Shown piece by piece: positions 1 to 5,353 of a stretch of 6,413 nucleotides of DNA (position 1 is the stretch's first letter; every line of letters starts with the position of its first letter). The notes beneath the pieces were generated by a model that ran no database searches, was not told the origin of the DNA, and was given only the letters and a program-made list of their open reading frames with translations. The DNA comes from RGIG5299 sp045588575 (lineage in GTDB: Bacteria > Bacillota > Clostridia > Oscillospirales > RGIG5299), in contig JAZNEJ010000009.1 of NCBI GenBank assembly GCA_045588575.1, positions 1 through 6,413 on the forward strand, written 5' to 3'. Position numbers and translations under genes: made by a program.

Positions 1-1504
1 CCTGGAACAAGTCTCTTACGGCTTCGGGGTTGGTTTCATAAACGCCTGCAGCGCCGTCAACGCCGTACATTCTTTCCCAATACCAGTAGTTGATGTAATC
101 TCTGCCTTCTTGGTCGAGATATTTCTTAACGTAGTTGTAAACCTGAATCTGTCCCTGAGTGGTCAAACCGGAGGTATCGCCGGTTTCAAGAGCTTCTTTA
201 ATGATTTCGTGCTGGTTAGAACCAAGCTCGGAATATTCGGTGATAGCGGGTGCGAAGTTGTAATAGTGAGATGCACCGTCGGGTGAATACATATACTGCT
301 CTTTAACTGTCATATCGGTTTCTGCACGCTCGCCGCATTCCATAAACATATTCATAAGGATAACGGCAACAGCGGGAGATGCGCAGTTTGTGGAAACAAC
401 GTATGCTCTGTAGTGAGAACCGGTTCCGGTGAGCTTAAATTCTTCACCGTTTGCAGAGAAGCCTGTGGTGGGAACGAGCTCAAACTCGGGATTCATAAGC
501 TTCATACCGGTAAAACGCTGGAGGTAGTTCGAAGTTGCTTCGATAACACCGCACTGACCGTTGGTCATACACATATAGAAGCCGTCGTTAAGTGCAGATG
601 CATAAGTATCGAGGTCGACAATGAAACCGCCGGTATAGAGCTCGCGGAGTGCGCCGATTGCATCTTTCATTTCGGGCTGAATGCTTCCGTATTCAAGCTT
701 GCCGGTTTCTTCGTTTTCAAGCCAAATGCCGGGGAATGCGCCCCATCCGTTGAAGAAGAGGTTAGCTTTAACGCCTGCGTTTTCAACGTTTATTGCAAGA
801 CCGAAGGTGTTATCCTGACCGTCTTTATCGGGGTCGCCGTTAGTGAAGGCTTTAATAACATCGATAAGCTCATTGTAGTTGGTGGGAACTTCTTTACCAA
901 CTGCGTTTAACCAGTCTTGTCTGATCCAGTAAACTGTGTTAGAACCGTTACCGTAGCCAATCTGAGGAAGTGCGTAAACTTCGCCGTTGTAGGTGAAAGC
1001 ATATAATGCTTCATCTCCGCCGAGGTTGTTGAGCATTTCCAAGTATCTCTCGTGGCCGTAGGTTTGAATTTCCTCAGTCATGGGAACGATGAGGTCCTGC
1101 TCGTAAAGTCTTTTAACATAGGTGGTTGCCCACTTGTTTTCGCCTTCATCAGGTCCAACGTTTAAGAAGTCGGGAATTTGTCCTGCTAAGATTTGACCGT
1201 TAAGTCTTTCTCTGTAAACGCCCCATTCCGCAACGTCCCAAATGAGCTCCATGTTGATGCCGTATTCATCTCTTGCCAATCTGGTCCAGTCGTAATCGGC
1301 TGTGGTCCAGTTGTTCGGATGCTTATCGATATCGCCTTGGTTGATACCGATAAAGGGGCATGCCCAAGTGATGTTTATGGGCGGGTCATACTTTCCGTCG
1401 ACGATGGTAGCTTCTACTCTTTCGGGCTCACCGCATGATGCGAGCATTCCAACGGTGCCGAGCAACATGAGAGCAGCCAACGCGTAGATTAAAATTTTCT
1501 TCAT
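1..1504 (-). CDS. ABC transporter extracellular solute-binding lipoprotein (LipO-like), C-terminus beyond window
   Basis: Reading the minus strand from the ATG at 1504 gives 501 codons with no stop; the gene leaves the window at position 1, so the C-terminus is missing. The N-terminus is a lipoprotein signal peptide: MKK, a hydrophobic stretch over residues 4-22, and an LASC lipobox with Cys24 as the predicted lipidation site. The mature part resembles the large (about 500-600 residue) family 1 solute-binding proteins of Firmicutes: an ILAGQIPDFL segment after the first lobe, many Trp and Tyr residues suited to stacking on sugars, and a DPDKDGQDNTFG loop (residues 224-235) like the calcium-type loop common in this family. 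It should sit on the outer face of the membrane and deliver an oligosaccharide or similar ligand to an ABC permease; the ligand cannot be told. AAGGAG lies 9 bases before the ATG (1514-1519). Permease genes are not in the window. Family confidence is high, substrate unknown. Confidence 0.93.
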   Translation of the reverse strand, partial: MKKILIYALAALMLLGTVGMLASCGEPERVEATIVDGKYDPPINITWACPFIGINQGDIDKHPNNWTTADYDWTRLARDEYGINMELIWDVAEWGVYRERLNGQILAGQIPDFLNVGPDEGENKWATTYVKRLYEQDLIVPMTEEIQTYGHERYLEMLNNLGGDEALYAFTYNGEVYALPQIGYGNGSNTVYWIRQDWLNAVGKEVPTNYNELIDVIKAFTNGDPDKDGQDNTFGLAINVENAGVKANLFFNGWGAFPGIWLENEETGKLEYGSIQPEMKDAIGALRELYTGGFIVDLDTYASALNDGFYMCMTNGQCGVIEATSNYLQRFTGMKLMNPEFELVPTTGFSANGEEFKLTGTGSHYRAYVVSTNCASPAVAVILMNMFMECGERAETDMTVKEQYMYSPDGASHYYNFAPAITEYSELGSNQHEIIKEALETGDTSGLTTQGQIQVYNYVKKYLDQEGRDYINYWYWERMYGVDGAAGVYETNPEAVRDLFQ

Positions 1505-1562
1505 TCGTCTTTTCTCCTTTTTATAATTTAGATATTTGTGTATCTATTATTATTATTGTGAT

Positions 1563-1591
1563 ATTATACAATAAAATAACTATCGATTCAA
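1563..1591 (-). promoter_or_regulatory. Sigma-A-type promoter of the solute-binding lipoprotein gene
   Basis: On the minus strand, TTGAAT (1591-1586) is followed after exactly 17 bases by a perfect TATAAT (1568-1563). The predicted transcript start is near 1556, leaving a leader of about 50 bases before the ATG at 1504. The leader opens in an AAT-type triplet repeat (1545-1557) and ends with the AAGGAG ribosome site. The -35 box matches consensus at 4 of 6 positions. The position fits the gene well; activity is inferred. Confidence 0.75.
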
Positions 1592-1664
1592 TTGGAGAGT
1601 TAGACAAATATGATGCTCTTAATTTGTGCAATCTGACAAAAAAATAAAATTGTTGATTTAATTC

Positions 1665-1693
1665 TTGAAAACGAGTTCGTTTTTGTGTAAAAT
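1665..1693 (+). promoter_or_regulatory. Sigma-A-type promoter of the SGNH hydrolase gene
   Basis: TTGAAA (1665-1670) and TAAAAT (1688-1693) are separated by 17 bases. Each box matches consensus at 5 of 6 positions. A transcript would start near 1700, giving a leader of about 45 bases before the GTG start at 1745. The promoter diverges from that of the lipoprotein gene; the two -35 boxes are about 73 bases apart, room enough for a shared regulator. Confidence 0.7.
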
Positions 1694-1732
1694 AAGAGAA
1701 AATTTAACTTTTATTTGCAAACTCATTTTAAG

Positions 1733-1737
1733 AGGAG
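1733..1737 (+). promoter_or_regulatory. Ribosome binding site fixing a GTG start for the SGNH hydrolase
   Basis: AGGAG within AGAGGAGA lies 7 bases before GTG at 1745. The reading frame stays open upstream to a TTG at 1715, but starting there would put this Shine-Dalgarno sequence inside the gene and leave the TTG without one. The GTG start is therefore preferred. Confidence 0.85.
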
Positions 1738-1744
1738 AATTACC

Positions 1745-2827
1745 GTGGCTAAAAAACTTACCGAAATTGATAAAAATTTATTGGTTGAAACGGCCTTTGA
1801 TAAGCCTGTTAAATTCTATAACGTTAAAGAAAAACCGTTTAAAATTTACGGCCTTTATAGTCCCGAACAGGAAGGACCGTTTTGCCGTTTACCAAAAGAG
1901 ATAGCCGACGCCACTAACGAAGGAGTTGCGGTTCTTTATAGACATACGTCGGGCGGACGCATAAGATTTAAGACCAATGCAAAATATATGATTATAAAAG
2001 CTGAGGTTTCGGGGCTGGATATGATGCCCCACCATAACCTTATGGGGCACGCAGGAATGGACGTTTTTATTAAGGAAAACGGAAAATACCGTTTTTGGTA
2101 TCCCGTTATGACCGAAAACGGAAACGCCGCAGGAGAAAAAATAAACGAAAGAGGAAGCTATTCCAATTTAATTCCGTTTGACGAAGGAATAAAAGACGTA
2201 ACCGTTAATATGCCTTTATACGTCAACGTTAACAATATTTTTATTGGATTTAACCCCGAGGCAACTGTTTCACAGGGTGATTCATACCGAGATATTCCTC
2301 CCGTTGTTTATTACGGTTCTTCAATTACGCAGGGCGGATGCGCAACTCGTCCGGGCAATAACTATCCTGCAATTTTATCGCGCGATTTTGATATGGATTT
2401 TCGTAATTTCGGTTTTTCGGGAAGCGCAAGAGGGGAGCAGGTAATAGCGGAATATATTGCCGCACAAGATATGTCTGCATTCGTTTACGATTACGACTAT
2501 AATGCGCCCACGCTGGAGCATTTGGCAAAAACTCACGAACCTATGTATCTCACTGTTCGAAAAGCACATCCCGATATACCCGTCTTCTTTATGACAAGAC
2601 CTAAAACTCGTTATAACGATGAAGAAAAAGCTCGCAGAAACGTTGTTATGACCACCTATAAAAATGCAAAAAGCAGGGGAGAAAACGTTTATTTTATAGA
2701 CGGTGAAAAAATTCTTGAAATATTTGGGGGAGATGGCGGAACTGTTGACGGTTGCCATCCCAACGATATGGGATTTGGCTGTATGGCAGCGGCGTTAAGA
2801 CCTTATTTTAAGGAAATTTTCGAATAA
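1745..2827 (+). CDS. SGNH/GDSL-family hydrolase with N-terminal GxDLY-like domain
   Basis: The 360-residue protein starts at GTG 1745, set by the ribosome site at 1733-1737. Residues 1 to about 180 look like the beta-rich N-terminal domain paired with GDSL-type catalytic domains in gut bacteria; the signature G-x-D-[LV]-[YF] appears as GMDVF at 104-108. The catalytic domain follows: GSSITQG (191-197) with nucleophile Ser193, an NFGFSG block (Gly223, Gly226), a YDYDYNAP block with Asn253, and DGCHPND with the Asp335/His338 pair. This supplies a complete Ser-His-Asp set. Known members remove acyl (often acetyl) groups from carbohydrates or hydrolyse lipid esters; the substrate is not evident. 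There is no signal peptide or membrane segment, so it should be cytoplasmic. It diverges from a sugar-type binding lipoprotein, which suggests de-esterification of imported sugars (inference). No hairpin terminator follows its stop codon. Confidence 0.9.
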   Translation: MAKKLTEIDKNLLVETAFDKPVKFYNVKEKPFKIYGLYSPEQEGPFCRLPKEIADATNEGVAVLYRHTSGGRIRFKTNAKYMIIKAEVSGLDMMPHHNLMGHAGMDVFIKENGKYRFWYPVMTENGNAAGEKINERGSYSNLIPFDEGIKDVTVNMPLYVNVNNIFIGFNPEATVSQGDSYRDIPPVVYYGSSITQGGCATRPGNNYPAILSRDFDMDFRNFGFSGSARGEQVIAEYIAAQDMSAFVYDYDYNAPTLEHLAKTHEPMYLTVRKAHPDIPVFFMTRPKTRYNDEEKARRNVVMTTYKNAKSRGENVYFIDGEKILEIFGGDGGTVDGCHPNDMGFGCMAAALRPYFKEIFE

Positions 2828-2839
2828 AAAATATTTATC

Positions 2840-2914
2840 AAAAACGCAAAAAATAGCTTAAAATAGCGACAAAATAAATAAAAATTAATAAAAAAATACA
2901 GGTTTTTAATAAAA
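2840..2914. promoter_or_regulatory. Helically phased A-tracts, probable curved DNA or UP-element upstream of greA
   Basis: Runs of A centred near 2842, 2850, 2861, 2872, 2882 and 2893 recur about every 10 bases, followed by T and A runs at 2903-2907 and 2911-2914. The region ends just before the -35 box at 2918. Such phasing is known to bend DNA, and AT-rich DNA directly before a -35 box can bind the RNA polymerase alpha subunits. Overall AT richness could produce some of this by chance. This stretch replaces a clear terminator for the preceding hydrolase gene, which I do not see. Confidence 0.5.
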
Positions 2915-2917
2915 CAC

Positions 2918-2946
2918 TTGACAAATATCTTTTTAAAAGGTATAAT
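2918..2946 (+). promoter_or_regulatory. Full-consensus sigma-A promoter of greA
   Basis: TTGACA (2918-2923) and TATAAT (2941-2946) are both perfect, with the ideal 17-base spacer. Transcription should start near 2953, 48 bases before the greA ATG. This is the strongest promoter by eye in the window and probably also drives lysS by readthrough. Confidence 0.9.
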
Positions 2947-2953
2947 TCTATAA

Positions 2954-2980
2954 GGTTTTATAAAAAACCGCTATTTTTTT
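2954..2980 (+). other. Small hairpin plus T-run in the greA leader
   Basis: GGTTTT (2954-2959), loop ATAA, then AAAACC (2964-2969) form a 6-bp stem that would lie at the very 5' end of the greA transcript. A run of seven T follows at 2974-2980 after GCTA. It could stabilise the 5' end or cause weak early termination. The stem is mostly A-T and the T-run does not directly abut it, so a real attenuator is doubtful. Confidence 0.3.
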
Positions 2981-3000
2981 ATGCTGAGAGGTTACTTGAA

Positions 3001-3471
3001 ATGGCAGCACTAACACAAAGCGCGTACGATAGCCTTGTAAAAGAGCTTGAGGAACTTAAAGTAGTTAAAAGAGCAGAGGTAGTTGAACGCATCAAAGAAG
3101 CCCGCGGTTACGGCGACTTGTCGGAAAACAGCGAATACGATGAGGCAAAGAACGACCAGGCTAAAATTGAAGCTAAAATTGCAGAGCTTGAAAGTATTAT
3201 TGAAACTGCACAGATAATCGATTTAAGCAAAGTCAAAACCGACAAAGTTTCAATCGGTTGCAAGGTTATGCTCAAAGATAAAAAATATAACGAGGAAGAC
3301 GTTTATTATATTGTCAGCTCCGCAGAAGCAGACCCGATGAATAATAAACTTTCCGATAAAAGCCCCTTGGGTGAAAAGCTTATCGGTAAAAAAGTTGGCG
3401 ACTCAATAACAATTTCGCCCAACGGTAAGCCCATTGAATTTGAAATACTCAAAATAGAAAAATCAGAATAA
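3001..3471 (+). CDS. greA: Transcription elongation factor GreA
   Basis: A 156-residue protein, the usual GreA length (about 155-160). GreA enters the secondary channel of paused, backtracked RNA polymerase and stimulates cleavage of the RNA 3' end so elongation can resume. Residues 1-75 are the coiled-coil hairpin; its tip carries the family signature GDLSENSEYDEAK at 38-50, with the acidic pair Asp39 and Glu42 that helps hold the catalytic magnesium. Residues from about 80 on are the FKBP-like domain that docks on polymerase, ending in the typical GKKVGDSITI and FEILKIE strands. AGAGG (2987-2991) sits 9 bases before the ATG. It has its own full-consensus promoter and is followed by a terminator before lysS, a common gene partner in Clostridia. 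Nothing is truncated or unusual in the protein. Confidence 0.97.
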   Translation: MAALTQSAYDSLVKELEELKVVKRAEVVERIKEARGYGDLSENSEYDEAKNDQAKIEAKIAELESIIETAQIIDLSKVKTDKVSIGCKVMLKDKKYNEEDVYYIVSSAEADPMNNKLSDKSPLGEKLIGKKVGDSITISPNGKPIEFEILKIEKSE

Positions 3472-3483
3472 ACAAAAATAAAG

Positions 3484-3514
3484 ATATTCACGTGTTTTCC
3501 GTGAATATTTTTTT
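3484..3514 (+). terminator. Intrinsic terminator or attenuator between greA and lysS
   Basis: ATATTCACG (3484-3492) pairs perfectly with CGTGAATAT (3500-3508) around a 7-base loop, and the stem runs straight into a T-run (3508-3514). This is a textbook Rho-independent terminator. It ends 2 bases before the lysS ribosome site, so no sigma-A promoter fits between terminator and lysS; lysS must be read through it or from an initiation site inside greA. Confidence 0.85.
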
Positions 3515-3516
3515 AA

Positions 3517-3522
3517 AAGAGG
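3517..3522 (+). promoter_or_regulatory. Ribosome binding site fixing the lysS start
   Basis: AAGAGG lies 8 bases before ATG 3531. The frame is open back to an in-frame ATA/GTG-like region and TTT codons inside the terminator hairpin (from about 3492), but an upstream start would be buried in the hairpin with no ribosome site, so 3531 is chosen. Confidence 0.85.
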
Positions 3523-3530
3523 TATTTAAA

Positions 3531-5030
3531 ATGAACGAAGCTCAGAATCAGGCAGTGCAAACAGAAGAAAACGTGAACGAGCTTATTAAAATAAGACGTG
3601 AAAAGCTCGAAACACTTGTTAGCGACGGCAAAAATCCTTATGAAATTACCAAATTTGACGTTACCGCAAATAATTTCGATATTAAAAACACCGAATTTTC
3701 CGAAATTGAAGGCAAAACCGTAACCGTTGCGGGCAGAATGATGAGCCGCAGAATAATGGGTAAGGCAAGCTTTGCGCATCTTCAAGATAAAACCGGAAGA
3801 ATTCAGTGCTACGTCCGCAGAGACGACGTTGGTGAAGCAGACTATGCCGACTTTAAGAAATGGGATATAGGCGATATTGTAGGCATTACCGGTTTTGTTT
3901 TCAAAACCCAAACCGGTGAAATTTCGGTTCACGCAAAAGAAATTAAATTGCTTTCAAAATCTCTTCTTCCTTTGCCCGAAAAATTCCACGGTCTTACCAA
4001 TCAGGATTTGAGATACCGTCAGCGTTACGTTGATATGATAATGAATCCCGACGTAAGCGACGTTTTCGTTAAACGCTCAAAAATAATAAGCGAAATAAGA
4101 AAATATCTTGAAGAAAAGGGATTTTTAGAGGTGGAAACTCCCGTTTTGCATAACATTGCAGGCGGTGCATCGGCACGTCCCTTTATAACTCACCATAATA
4201 CTCTCGATATGGATATGTATCTCCGCATAGCGTTGGAGCTTCATCTTAAAAGACTTATCGTGGGCGGAATGGAAAAGGTTTATGAAATTGGCAGAGTTTT
4301 CAGAAACGAGGGTATGGATACCCGTCATAACCCTGAATTCACTTTACTTGAGCTTTATGAAGCATATAACGACTATAACGGTATGATGGATTTAACCGAG
4401 GAACTTTTCCGTTCGGTTGCGAAAACTGTTTTGGGAACCGCTCAAATTAAATACGGTGATTACGAGCTCGACCTTGAAAAGCCTTTCAGACGTCTTTCAA
4501 TGAAAGATGCCGTCAAAGAATATGCAGGCGTTGATTTTGATAAAATCACAACTGTTGAAGAAGCAAGAAAAGCCGCAAAGGAAAAGAACGTTGAGTTCGA
4601 GGAAAGACACGGCATTGGCGGAATTTTAAATTGTATCTTCGAGGAATACGTTGAAGATAAGTTAATCGAGCCCACCTTTATAATCAATCATCCGGTTGAA
4701 ATTTCACCTCTTGCAAAGAGAATTAAGGATGACCCCGAATATACCGAAAGATTTGAGCTTTTCATAGTTGGCAGAGAGCATGCAAACGCATTCTCTGAGC
4801 TTAACGACCCCATCGACCAGCGCCGCCGTTTTGAAGCTCAGGCTGCTTTAAAAGCAGCAGGCGACGACGAAGCTTGCGACGTTGACGACGATTTCCTCAC
4901 CGCTCTTGAATACGGTATGCCCCCCACAGGCGGCCTCGGAATAGGCGTCGACAGAATGGTAATGCTCTTAACAAATGCCCAGTCTATTCGAGACGTTTTA
5001 TTGTTTCCCACGATGAAGCCTCTCGACTAA
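3531..5030 (+). CDS. lysS: Lysyl-tRNA synthetase, class II
   Basis: A 499-residue protein of normal LysRS length that charges tRNA-Lys with lysine using ATP in the cytoplasm. After a short hydrophilic leader comes the OB-fold anticodon-binding domain (about residues 55-140, with VTVAGRMMSRR and the FAHLQDKTGRIQ strand). The class II catalytic core follows: motif 1 around GFLEVETPVL (197-206, Pro204), the lysine-enzyme signature GGASARPFITHHN, motif 2 VFRNEGMDTRHNPEF (256-270, with Arg258), HPVEISPLAK (387-396), and motif 3 GLGIGVDRM (468-476, with Arg475). The start at 3531 has a ribosome site 8 bases upstream and avoids translating the terminator hairpin. It lies 59 bases after greA, with the terminator in between, and no separate convincing promoter was found; expression probably depends on greA readthrough. 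No T-box leader was seen. All key motifs are intact. Confidence 0.98.
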   Translation: MNEAQNQAVQTEENVNELIKIRREKLETLVSDGKNPYEITKFDVTANNFDIKNTEFSEIEGKTVTVAGRMMSRRIMGKASFAHLQDKTGRIQCYVRRDDVGEADYADFKKWDIGDIVGITGFVFKTQTGEISVHAKEIKLLSKSLLPLPEKFHGLTNQDLRYRQRYVDMIMNPDVSDVFVKRSKIISEIRKYLEEKGFLEVETPVLHNIAGGASARPFITHHNTLDMDMYLRIALELHLKRLIVGGMEKVYEIGRVFRNEGMDTRHNPEFTLLELYEAYNDYNGMMDLTEELFRSVAKTVLGTAQIKYGDYELDLEKPFRRLSMKDAVKEYAGVDFDKITTVEEARKAAKEKNVEFEERHGIGGILNCIFEEYVEDKLIEPTFIINHPVEISPLAKRIKDDPEYTERFELFIVGREHANAFSELNDPIDQRRRFEAQAALKAAGDDEACDVDDDFLTALEYGMPPTGGLGIGVDRMVMLLTNAQSIRDVLLFPTMKPLD

Positions 5031-5032
5031 TA

Positions 5033-5055
5033 AAACCCTTTATTTATGCGGGTTT
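5033..5055 (+). terminator. Weak hairpin just after lysS
   Basis: AAACCC (5033-5038) can pair with GGGTTT (5050-5055) over an 11-base loop only two bases after the lysS stop. It lacks a following T-run, so it may protect the mRNA end rather than stop transcription. A second imperfect stem (GGCGGTTT at 5058-5065 with a bulged partner near 5077-5086) follows. Confidence 0.3.
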
Positions 5056-5150
5056 GCGGCGGTTTAGAACCTAAAAAACCACGCCACTACGCCAATTTTC
5101 ACAAAGAAATTTGCAGAGAAAAGTCACTATGATAGATTAAAAGATTAAGG

Positions 5151-5177
5151 GCCGTGCATTTCGCACGGCGCTTTCTT
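5151..5177 (+). terminator. GC-rich intrinsic terminator downstream of lysS
   Basis: GCCGTGC (5151-5157) and GCACGGC (5163-5169) form a perfect 7-bp stem with loop ATTTC, followed by the T-rich tail GCTTTCTT and preceded by an A-rich stretch. It lies 120 bases after lysS and would separate it from the thioredoxin operon. The tail is imperfect, so efficiency is uncertain. Confidence 0.65.
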
Positions 5178-5280
5178 CATTCATAACGAAAATATGTTGA
5201 AGCATTTGACTGTTAATTATGATGTCGCCTGTTTGAGCCAGGCACGGGGAGACACAAGACAGGGTGCAAGAAGTAAGAAA

Positions 5281-5295
5281 TGTGATATCATCACA
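5281..5295. promoter_or_regulatory. Operator-like palindrome, candidate Crp/Fnr-family site
   Basis: TGTGATATCATCACA is a perfect inverted repeat: TGTGAT, three bases, ATCACA. The half-sites equal the TGTGA/TCACA of the CRP consensus, though the spacing is one base shorter than CRP (16 bp) and one longer than FNR (14 bp). Its centre, 5288, lies about 41 bases before the predicted transcript start near 5329, where class II activators of this family bind. A third TGTGAT half-site lies at 5312-5317, overlapping the -10 region. The identity of the regulator is inference; no regulator gene is in the window. Confidence 0.6.
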
Positions 5296-5313
5296 GAACG
5301 ATGTCAAAAGCTG

Positions 5314-5322
5314 TGATATAAT
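5314..5322 (+). promoter_or_regulatory. Extended -10 promoter of the trx-rhodanese-flavoprotein operon
   Basis: TGATATAAT contains the TGn extension and a perfect TATAAT at 5317-5322. The place for a -35 box (5294-5299, CAGAAC) does not match consensus and is partly covered by the palindrome at 5281-5295. This suggests activator dependence. The transcript would start near 5329, with a short leader of about 25 bases. Confidence 0.65.
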
Positions 5323-5338
5323 GAAGCCACAAAGAAAA

Positions 5339-5345
5339 AAGGAGG
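5339..5345 (+). promoter_or_regulatory. Strong ribosome binding site fixing the thioredoxin start
   Basis: AAGGAGG is a full Shine-Dalgarno sequence 8 bases before ATG 5354. The frame is open another 30 codons upstream (to 5264), but that stretch contains the promoter and operator, so the ATG at 5354 is the start. Confidence 0.92.
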
Positions 5346-5353
5346 ACGTAAAA

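Larger units (their letters stand above)
5031..5353. other. 323-base intergenic region between lysS and the thioredoxin operon
   Basis: No gene was found here. The first half holds the hairpins after lysS. The stretch 5178-5280 holds no clear element apart from a small stem (GCCTG 5227-5231 with CAGGC 5239-5243). The last 75 bases hold the operator-like palindrome, an extended -10 promoter and the ribosome site of the thioredoxin gene. A 40-codon open frame from ATG 5194 to TGA 5316 lacks a ribosome site and is not called. Confidence 0.7.

Noticed and set aside
413..910. A 165-codon open frame on the plus strand
   Set aside because: It lies antisense inside the solute-binding lipoprotein gene, has no ribosome site and gives no recognisable protein; the minus-strand reading is clearly coding.
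1545..1557. TATTATTATTATT triplet repeat in the lipoprotein leader
   Set aside because: Only about four units in AT-rich DNA; it could allow transcript-start slippage but nothing further supports a phase-variable switch.
2824..2840. AT-only inverted repeat after the hydrolase stop as a terminator
   Set aside because: The potential stem consists only of A-T pairs and has no following T-run, so it is unlikely to stop transcription.
5206..5211. TTGACT as a -35 box for the thioredoxin operon
   Set aside because: No -10-like hexamer lies 16-18 bases downstream (5228-5235 is GC-rich), so it does not form a promoter.
5194..5316. A 40-codon plus-strand open frame starting at ATG 5194
   Set aside because: There is no Shine-Dalgarno sequence before it and it ends inside the extended -10. 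A different short frame (5226-5276) also reads without stops, so neither stands out as coding or as a clear gene remnant.
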